Below, piece after piece: positions 6,864 to 11,761 of a DNA stretch of 11,761 nt. The notes under the pieces are model-generated. The model was not told where the DNA came from, ran no database searches, and saw nothing but the letters and a program-made list of their open reading frames with translations. This DNA comes from CAYQVO01 sp964421085 (GTDB lineage Bacteria > Bdellovibrionota_C > UBA2361 > CAYQVO01). Numbering within the stretch: the stretch's first letter is position 1; each line of letters opens with the position of its first letter. The stretch lies in contig CAYQVO010000058.1 in NCBI GenBank assembly GCA_964421085.1, forward strand, positions 1-11,761, given 5' to 3'. Both the position numbers and the translations under genes were made by a program.

Positions 6864-8486
6864 GTGAAGAAGCTCAAGCTCGATAACAAAGCATTGATGA
6901 TGCTTGGCGTGATATTGCTTTGCGGCAGTTGGCTGAGAATCACCGGTATCACACAGATGGGCGTCTCCTTTGTTGATGCTTTCGGCTATATTTATATTGC
7001 TGAGAAATGGGCTCATGGAGATTATACAGTCTACGATATTCTAGGGCGTCCCTTCTTCCGGCCCGCACTTTTCCTGACACATGCCCTTGCACTTAGTGCG
7101 CTCGGTTTCAACGACTACTCCATCAAAATAGTCAATGTAGCAATGGACATTGCCGGCATTGCAATGGTGGGACTGTTGTCTCTGAAGCTTTATGGATTTT
7201 ATTCCGTAGCACTGTCAGCAGCGGCGCTTTACGCTTTCTCACGAACTGCTGTGCTTTTTTCAACGAATGAGCTTGCACATTGTCCATCGACTTTCTTCCT
7301 TCTTCTGTCTTTTCTGTTTTTCGTTTCAAGCATAAAAAAGCTCAGGCGCCCCGACATCCGTTGTCAAAGTTCAGCCTTCATGGCTGGTGTTGCGCTTTCA
7401 TTGTCGTCTCTCACTCATGGGGATATTGCTTTGCTGATTCCTCTATTCATATTGTTGTACCTGATCTTTTATCTGGATCGTCGTGGGATAGTCGCCCCTG
7501 CTGCGTTTGGCCCCACCGCCTGTTTTTGGGTGGGAGTTGGCATTCCTTTCACTCTTTTCCTGGTTATGGTTGGAATGCACCCAACCATCAGCTCTGTAAC
7601 AATCGAAATAGGCAGGACGGCGTCACGCATGGAGAAAAGTCTCCTTCCATTCAGTATACGGCTGTTGAATGGCACGATCACAACCCTCTATTCCAAACCG
7701 ACTCTGTGGCTTTTCTGGGCGGCCTCTCTGGAGACTCTGCTATCGCTGGTCTGGCGTCGAAGACACTCTCTATTGCCTGCGATTCCCCTGTTCTCAATCC
7801 TGGGTTATGTCATCTTCTTCGATTTTCTCATAGTGAGAGGCGACCCGCACCCTCGCCTTTATCGGCTTCTATCTCCACTGCTTCCGTGCGCTTACATAGT
7901 TATCTCTGTGAGCACTCATCGCTTTGCGGCAAGAATCTCAAGAGCATTCGCATCGATCTTGTTGGTCTGCGTCACATTTTGGATGATCTCATCAAATTTT
8001 CAAAGGTCAGGACCTGTTTCTCTCAACACTATAATGGAATTAGGTGTGAGTCGTACTCCAAGCGTATACCGGCAAGTTTTTGATATTCTCAGGGAGCGAA
8101 TAAAAAAGGACTCCAGGTTATTAATCATCGCCCCCTATTCTAATGATATCCGGCGAATACGAGGCTATCAATCTCCTGTATATTTCTCTTCAAATGCGAT
8201 CTATCTTGCAGATTGCCCAGGTCAGTGGAACATGGAAGATTATCTTCTCCGAAATGAAATCGAGTATGTATTGGTAGACATTGCGCTTAGCCCGAAAGAT
8301 ATAAAATCTGAATTCCGATTCCCGGGCTGTTTTCTCCCTTTGGCAGGCCCACAGAGCAGTACATATGACAAAGTCAAGGCTGTTGATTATTTACTTTCAG
8401 CACACAGGGCAGAAGTGCTCACAAGCGTACACAACTTGGGAACCATATACAGACTGAATAGAGATGCACGCAAGGACTTGGATTGA
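6864..8486 (+). CDS. polytopic membrane protein, GT-C-type glycosyltransferase (putative)
   Basis: The 540-residue protein has about ten hydrophobic segments, the first at about 10-28. It is followed by FVDAFGYIYIAEKW (36-49), which resembles the first extracytoplasmic loop of GT-C enzymes, with Asp38 as the candidate catalytic acid. RPFFRPALF (62-70) and a soluble C-terminal part after about residue 400 also fit this fold. Similarity is of the PMT_2/ArnT kind but weaker than for the 570-residue neighbour, so activity is inferred. The start is GTG 6864, with AAGGA 5-6 bases upstream; this is the first codon after the IS that gives a full first membrane helix. The stop overlaps a second ATG (TGATG, 8484-8488). 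Confidence 0.65.
   Translation: MKKLKLDNKALMMLGVILLCGSWLRITGITQMGVSFVDAFGYIYIAEKWAHGDYTVYDILGRPFFRPALFLTHALALSALGFNDYSIKIVNVAMDIAGIAMVGLLSLKLYGFYSVALSAAALYAFSRTAVLFSTNELAHCPSTFFLLLSFLFFVSSIKKLRRPDIRCQSSAFMAGVALSLSSLTHGDIALLIPLFILLYLIFYLDRRGIVAPAAFGPTACFWVGVGIPFTLFLVMVGMHPTISSVTIEIGRTASRMEKSLLPFSIRLLNGTITTLYSKPTLWLFWAASLETLLSLVWRRRHSLLPAIPLFSILGYVIFFDFLIVRGDPHPRLYRLLSPLLPCAYIVISVSTHRFAARISRAFASILLVCVTFWMISSNFQRSGPVSLNTIMELGVSRTPSVYRQVFDILRERIKKDSRLLIIAPYSNDIRRIRGYQSPVYFSSNAIYLADCPGQWNMEDYLLRNEIEYVLVDIALSPKDIKSEFRFPGCFLPLAGPQSSTYDKVKAVDYLLSAHRAEVLTSVHNLGTIYRLNRDARKDLD
8472..8476 (+). promoter_or_regulatory. ribosome binding site AAGGA for the truncated gene at 8486
   Basis: AAGGA lies 9 bases before ATG 8486, inside the last codons of the upstream membrane protein gene. 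Together with the TGATG stop-start overlap it argues that a real translated gene once began here. Confidence 0.5.
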
Positions 8487-8602
8487 TGAAGTTCAACAGA
8501 TTCCATTTCATCCTCAAGAGCCTGCTGTACGAGCCCAAATGTCACCATCCGCACGGGCTTTCCCGTCATTCACGGGACAAGATGCCCCTCTCAAGGAAGT
8601 AA
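8486..8602 (+). pseudogene. 5' stub of a truncated, translationally coupled gene (38 codons)
   Basis: ATG 8486 overlaps the stop of the GT-C-like gene and has its own AAGGA site. The product begins MKFNRFHFILKSLLYEPKCH and ends after 38 codons at TAA 8600-8602. The first 25 or so codons look like a genuine protein start. From 8566 the bases also encode, on the other strand, the C-terminus of an acetyltransferase fragment, so the reading frame has run into foreign sequence. I cannot identify the original protein. A real 38-residue protein is possible but less likely given the remnants beside it. Confidence 0.45.
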
Positions 8603-8736
8603 CTGCGACCACAAAAATCACAGGCCGATTTTTTCTCCTGAACATTCAAACTGGCACCGCATTCACAGACCCATCCCATAGGCTTGGCTGAAACGCCTGC
8701 AAAAAGGCAATAGTCCGGAACATCATGGGTGACCAC
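8566..8736 (-). pseudogene. 3' fragment of a hexapeptide (left-handed beta-helix) acetyltransferase with zinc-ribbon tail
   Basis: Read on the minus strand, the frame from 8736 down to a stop at 8566-8568 begins with VVTHDVPDY, followed by LFAGV and then GWVCECG. This is the end of WlbB/WbpD-like sugar N-acetyltransferases (V-V-T-K-D-V-P-D-Y-A-L-V-x-G-x-P-A-x-x-I-G-W-V-C-E-C-G). A zinc-ribbon tail with CxC and CxxC pairs follows. Some 57 of roughly 200 residues remain; the catalytic beta-helix is gone. Members acetylate an amino group on a UDP-sugar for surface glycans. Homology stops at about 8736, where a GT4 fragment begins on the opposite strand. Confidence 0.7.
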
Positions 8737-8941
8737 ACTTTTACTGGAAGCGCTCACCTGCAATTTGCCTGTAGTATCAGTCCCAACGGGTATAGCAGAA
8801 GAGGCACTGCAAAATGATGGAATATCCAGGATATGCCCTCGAGATTCTGAAGCACTTGCATCAGCAACAGCATTAATTCTTCAAGATCGGGCCCGCTCAA
8901 ATGGTCGAGATGTCATTGAAAAAAGTATTCGAGCAAATTGA
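8729..8941 (+). pseudogene. 3' fragment of a GT4 family glycosyltransferase
   Basis: From about 8735 the frame reads TTLLLEALTCNLPVVSVPTG, the C-terminal nucleotide-sugar-binding segment of GT4 enzymes (E-G-x-P-x-x-x-L-E-A-L-A-C-x-x-P-V-V). It continues with CPRDSEALASA and a R-S-N-G-R segment, usual near the GT4 C-terminus. The stop is TGA 8939-8941. The first Glu of the E-x7-E motif and everything before it (about 280 residues) are missing; a TAG at 8711-8713 closes the frame. GTG 8729 could start translation, but a 70-residue piece of this fold would be inactive. The 5' breakpoint coincides with that of the acetyltransferase fragment on the other strand. Confidence 0.75.
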
Positions 8942-9169
8942 TTATAGAAGGATTGACTCAGGCTTATACTAATGTCCGTTCCGGTTGATACATTCGACAT
9001 ACTTGACATTCATTTCGCGATTGTTGGAGTATTTCCTCGACTCGGCCTGATCTGCTCGTCTTTGTTTCGGCCGTGAAGTGCAAGTCATTGTGCCGGATAT
9101 GTAATTTCGACTCGACACTTTATCGGGCTGCGCCACAGAGAATTACTGCAAAAGGACATCCATTCAATA
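8942..9169 (+). other. intergenic stretch of 228 bases
   Basis: No recognisable gene. A TTGACA at 9003-9008 has no matching -10 box at 16-18 bases. A 34-codon frame (8972-9076) has no visible ribosome site or family. AAAGGA at 9151-9156 is the probable, rather distant, ribosome site of the next gene. Confidence 0.4.
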
Positions 9170-10123
9170 ATGTACAGAGAAAGTTCCGTAACAGTTGTAG
9201 TGCCTGCATTCAACGAGGAAACGCTTCTCTCGAAGACATTGACTGGAATTCCGGAATTTGTTGACACCATCATGGTCGTCAATGACGGCAGCACGGATCG
9301 AACTCAAGAGGAGATCGAGATTGCCCGCAGGCAGGATGCCCGGATCCACATGATTAGTCACGAAAGGAACGGAGGAGTGGGGGCAGCAATTCGATCAGGA
9401 TACCAATGGGCCAGGGAACATGGCGCAGATATCACAGTGGTGATGGCCGGAGATAATCAGATGGATCCAGCAGATCTTCCATCTCTGCTCGACCCCATCA
9501 TCGATGGTCGCGCAGACTACATTAAAGGCAACCGCTTTCTCACGGGAGAAGCGTGGAGAAACATTCCACATTCGAGGTACCTTGGAGGTATGCTGCTCAG
9601 CATTTTGACTAAGGTTGCAAGCGGCTATTGGCATATTGCCGACTCGCAATGCGGCTATACGGCTATAACCGCCAAAGCACTTGCATTTATGCCATTGGAT
9701 TCCATGTATCCATCATATGGAGTCCCTAACGATATCCTGGTCTCATTGAATATTGTTAATCTTCGTGTTTTGGATGTTCCTGTAAAGGCCGTCTACAATA
9801 TAGGAGAGAAAAGCGGGATAAATCCTGGAAAGATTATCTTCTCACTTCCTTGGCTTCTTGTTCTGCTCTTCGGGAAACGGATGATTCAAAAATACATAAT
9901 AAGAAATTTCCATCCACTTGTGCTTCTTTACGCCCTCGGTATTCTTCTTTTCGCTCTGGACATACCAGTACTTCTGCGGCTTGCAGGTCTTTGGGCCCTG
10001 AACGGAAGAATTCCACCAATAAACGCGCTCTCGTTCGTCTTCATAACCGTCGTTGCGTTTCAAGCAGTGCTGTTTGCGATGCTTTTCGACATGGAAGACA
10101 ATCGGCACTTACAGGGAGACTGA
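9170..10123 (+). CDS. GT2 polyprenyl-phosphate glycosyltransferase (dolichyl-phosphate-mannose-synthase-like) with two C-terminal membrane helices
   Basis: The 317-residue protein opens with VTVVVPAFNEETLL (7-20) and IMVVNDGSTD (34-43; Asp39 nucleotide site). RNGGVGAAIRSGY (66-78) follows, then VMAGDNQMDPADLP (91-104), which carries the metal-site Asp95 and the Q-M-D-P signature of DPM1/GtrB-like enzymes. DSQCGYTAI (158-166) is the acceptor-side motif. Two hydrophobic segments at about 248-270 and 285-306 would anchor it. The family moves a sugar from a nucleotide donor to a polyprenyl phosphate at the cytoplasmic face; the sugar cannot be told. It could supply the lipid-linked donor for the GT-C proteins upstream. 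Start ATG 9170, with AAAGGA 13 bases before it. It converges on the flippase gene. Confidence 0.85.
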   Translation: MYRESSVTVVVPAFNEETLLSKTLTGIPEFVDTIMVVNDGSTDRTQEEIEIARRQDARIHMISHERNGGVGAAIRSGYQWAREHGADITVVMAGDNQMDPADLPSLLDPIIDGRADYIKGNRFLTGEAWRNIPHSRYLGGMLLSILTKVASGYWHIADSQCGYTAITAKALAFMPLDSMYPSYGVPNDILVSLNIVNLRVLDVPVKAVYNIGEKSGINPGKIIFSLPWLLVLLFGKRMIQKYIIRNFHPLVLLYALGILLFALDIPVLLRLAGLWALNGRIPPINALSFVFITVVAFQAVLFAMLFDMEDNRHLQGD

Positions 10124-10145
10124 TTGATCCGGCCTGCCAGAGCGG

Positions 10146-11630
10146 TCAGCCATGCAAGCAGGAAAACCATGATTCCTTGACAACAGAGCAGAAACGTTTC
10201 AAAAGGTGCCGATCTAAAAATGAAACCAGTGTCGCATAGCTGAATGCTCCCACACCCATGGAAAGCACAAACTGATGCCACAATGGTGTTTCACCAGGCA
10301 GGCCTCCCAAAATCAGATGAATGACTGCCACCATTCCCAATGATGCAGCCAGAGGAGTATGCATCGGCTTCAGGAGTTCCCTGAAACTAATACCGAGATT
10401 CCGAGAAGCCGCCAGCAGCAGCAAAAACAAGATAATTATGCGCACCCCCGCAACGCTCCAAACAAATGCAGACAGTCCAAACTTAGCAACGAAATAAAAC
10501 AAACTTAGGCTGACTGAAGCCGAATAGAGATATAGTTTCCCGTACACATGCGGGCGGCCCATGGCTCTGAGAACAATGCTGTAAGGCTCGATGATGCTGG
10601 TCAATCCTGGAGATATTATCAGCAACGAAATGAGCCAGCCGAGATTTTGCCAGTGTGGCGGGAAAAAAATAGGTACGGCCAGATGGGCTATACTTGAAAT
10701 TCCAAGGCAGACAGGAAAAAGAAAGAATGCGAAGATTTCGATATTCCTCTCAAGAAACCTATGGAGATCTTCCGGCTGTGCAGCAAGGCGGCTATAGATG
10801 GAGAAAAAAGCATCAGAAACAAAAGGTATGCTCACCATCTGAGTAATTAGCATTGTGAGCGTGATGGCATAACCATACAGCCCCAAACTCGCTGCATCCA
10901 CATGCATTCCGAGAAAAACCCTATCCATTCGGAAGAGCGACCAAAGTGCGAGAGATTCAAGGCAGGAGAACCATGCAAATGTAGATAGTTCCTTGTTCAG
11001 TCTCAAGTTGATCCCTGTTGAGGGAAGCCAGGGGTCGAGGTAATGGAGGAAAAGCACATAGAGAAGAGCGGTGCAAAGACTCGAGCAGATCACCGCCCAA
11101 TAACCCCACCCGTAGATTGCAAAAGGCACGGCAATCAACAATGGACCAAGCGCAGGAACTATTATTGCCTTGGCGATCTCGCGAAAGGCGAATTTCCTCC
11201 TCAGTACGGCCAGTTGCACAGCACTGACACCAGAAAGGAGGATTTGCCAACACTGAATCTTTAACGCGAGTTCAATATCATTGTTTCGAAACAGCCGCGC
11301 TGCAGGTGCTGCAAGAAAATAGAAGATAACGGCCACAAGGAAACCGATGAGGAGCGTGAGCCATAACGTGGAATCCCGAAGCTCCTGGGACTCAGATTTG
11401 TATTGAACATAAGCAAGGCCCGGCCCAGCCTCCTGGATAAGCTGGCCGAAGGAAACAACGACAAGTGTGATTGCAAGCACGCCGAAGTCTTCAGGCAAGA
11501 GGAAGTGCGCAAGGATCAGAGCCGCAATCGGCCGCAGAAACCGCGGAATGAACATGGCAAGCGCCGCCCAGAAATTCGATGATGCGCCAATAGAATTCAT
11601 TTCAGAAGGCATTGCATTCTTGATCCGCAT
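10146..11630 (-). CDS. MOP-superfamily polysaccharide flippase (Wzx-like)
   Basis: The 494-residue protein consists mostly of hydrophobic helices. Its beginning is typical of lipopolysaccharide/exopolysaccharide flippases of the WzxC/Polysacc_synt type: SSNFWAALAMFIPRFLRPIA, then AHFLLPEDFGVLAI, the usual L-x-P-x-D-F-G segment. QEAGPGLAYVQYKS follows, where the family has D-L-G-L-x-A-x-L-V-Q. These proteins move undecaprenyl-linked repeat units to the outer face of the membrane. ATG 11630 is taken as the start; ATGs at codons 7 and 11 are possible, as no clear ribosome site precedes any of them. It is the only intact gene here on the minus strand, with 22 bases to the stop of the GT2 gene. 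No terminator-like hairpin is visible in that gap. Confidence 0.85.
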   Translation of the reverse strand: MRIKNAMPSEMNSIGASSNFWAALAMFIPRFLRPIAALILAHFLLPEDFGVLAITLVVVSFGQLIQEAGPGLAYVQYKSESQELRDSTLWLTLLIGFLVAVIFYFLAAPAARLFRNNDIELALKIQCWQILLSGVSAVQLAVLRRKFAFREIAKAIIVPALGPLLIAVPFAIYGWGYWAVICSSLCTALLYVLFLHYLDPWLPSTGINLRLNKELSTFAWFSCLESLALWSLFRMDRVFLGMHVDAASLGLYGYAITLTMLITQMVSIPFVSDAFFSIYSRLAAQPEDLHRFLERNIEIFAFFLFPVCLGISSIAHLAVPIFFPPHWQNLGWLISLLIISPGLTSIIEPYSIVLRAMGRPHVYGKLYLYSASVSLSLFYFVAKFGLSAFVWSVAGVRIIILFLLLLAASRNLGISFRELLKPMHTPLAASLGMVAVIHLILGGLPGETPLWHQFVLSMGVGAFSYATLVSFLDRHLLKRFCSVVKESWFSCLHG

Positions 11631-11761
11631 GTGACAAAGGGTAGCGTTTTGAAAAGAATATGCAACAGGGCTGACGAGATTCTGAGAGGCTATGAAATCT
11701 TTATAGGGCAGCTGCTATGTAGAAGGGGTAGTGACGAAAGAGATCCTCCGATCGTAGAAAT
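11631..11761 (-). other. upstream region of the flippase gene, nothing recognised
   Basis: 131 bases to the window edge. No coding frame, repeat or convincing promoter seen; it should hold the flippase promoter if that gene is first in its transcript. Confidence 0.3.

Noticed and set aside
7280..8083. 267-codon open frame on the plus strand
   Set aside because: Shadow of the GT-C-like membrane protein in another frame; Ser/His-rich with no family motif.
8553..8566. Small hairpin ACGGG-CTTT-CCCGT where the GT-C gene and acetyltransferase remnant converge
   Set aside because: Stem of only five pairs and no T run on either side, too weak to call a terminator.
9003..9035. TTGACA as a -35 box upstream of the DPM-like GT2 gene
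   Set aside because: No acceptable -10 sequence at 16-18 bases downstream.
8972..9076. 34-codon frame in the gap before the DPM-like gene
   Set aside because: No ribosome binding site, no family resemblance and no coupling to a neighbour.
1..11761. CRISPR array, tRNA, rRNA or riboswitch
   Set aside because: No regularly spaced direct repeats and no recognisable RNA gene sequence were seen on either strand.

Overview
This is a bacterial surface-polysaccharide (O-antigen, capsule or exopolysaccharide-type) biosynthesis region. It carries glycosyltransferases of several folds, a MOP-family flippase, an O-acyltransferase tail, a methyltransferase and a degraded IS3-family insertion sequence. 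Base composition is moderate, genes start with ATG or GTG, and Shine-Dalgarno sites are present at some genes. No rRNA, tRNA or housekeeping gene anchors the taxonomy. The sugar-export logic and gene types suggest a Gram-negative environmental bacterium, but the lineage cannot be fixed from this window.

Left part (1-5411, all + strand): the end of a membrane acyltransferase with an SGNH-type tail (to 191); a SAM-dependent methyltransferase with a long unassigned N-terminal half (273-1403); a gene-poor, decayed-looking stretch (1404-1888); a GT32-like glycosyltransferase that appears to lack its N-terminus (1889-2494); a small PqqD-like (RiPP recognition element fold) protein (2520-2804); a GT-A family 2 glycosyltransferase (2809-3702); and a GT39/PMT-like membrane glycosyltransferase (3699-5411). 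The last two are joined by an ATGA stop-start overlap. Spacing from 1889 to 5411 is tight and looks like one transcription unit.

Middle (about 5457-6774): a degenerate IS3-family element. Its orfA is broken by frameshifts and an internal deletion. Its orfB is open for 343 codons, but the first catalytic Asp of the DDE triad is replaced by Tyr, so it should be inactive. It sits between genes and does not interrupt one.

Right part (6864-11761): a second GT-C-like polytopic membrane protein (6864-8486), then a scar made of three gene pieces. These are a coupled 5' stub (8486-8602, +), the 3' end of a hexapeptide acetyltransferase with a zinc-ribbon tail (8566-8736, -), and the 3' end of a GT4 glycosyltransferase (from about 8735, +). 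The last two meet head-to-head, as expected if one deletion removed the 5' halves of two divergent genes. A dolichyl-phosphate-mannose-synthase-like GT2 with two C-terminal membrane helices follows (9170-10123). A Wzx-type flippase on the opposite strand (10146-11630) converges on it with 22 bases between stop codons.

How the parts could work together (inference): GT2/GT32 enzymes add sugars to a lipid-linked glycan in the cytoplasm and the flippase exports it. The DPM-like GT2 could make a polyprenyl-phosphate sugar that one or both GT-C proteins transfer on the outer side of the membrane, while the acyltransferase and methyltransferase decorate the product. The fragments and the dead IS show a locus under active rearrangement. 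The PqqD-like protein is the least expected member.
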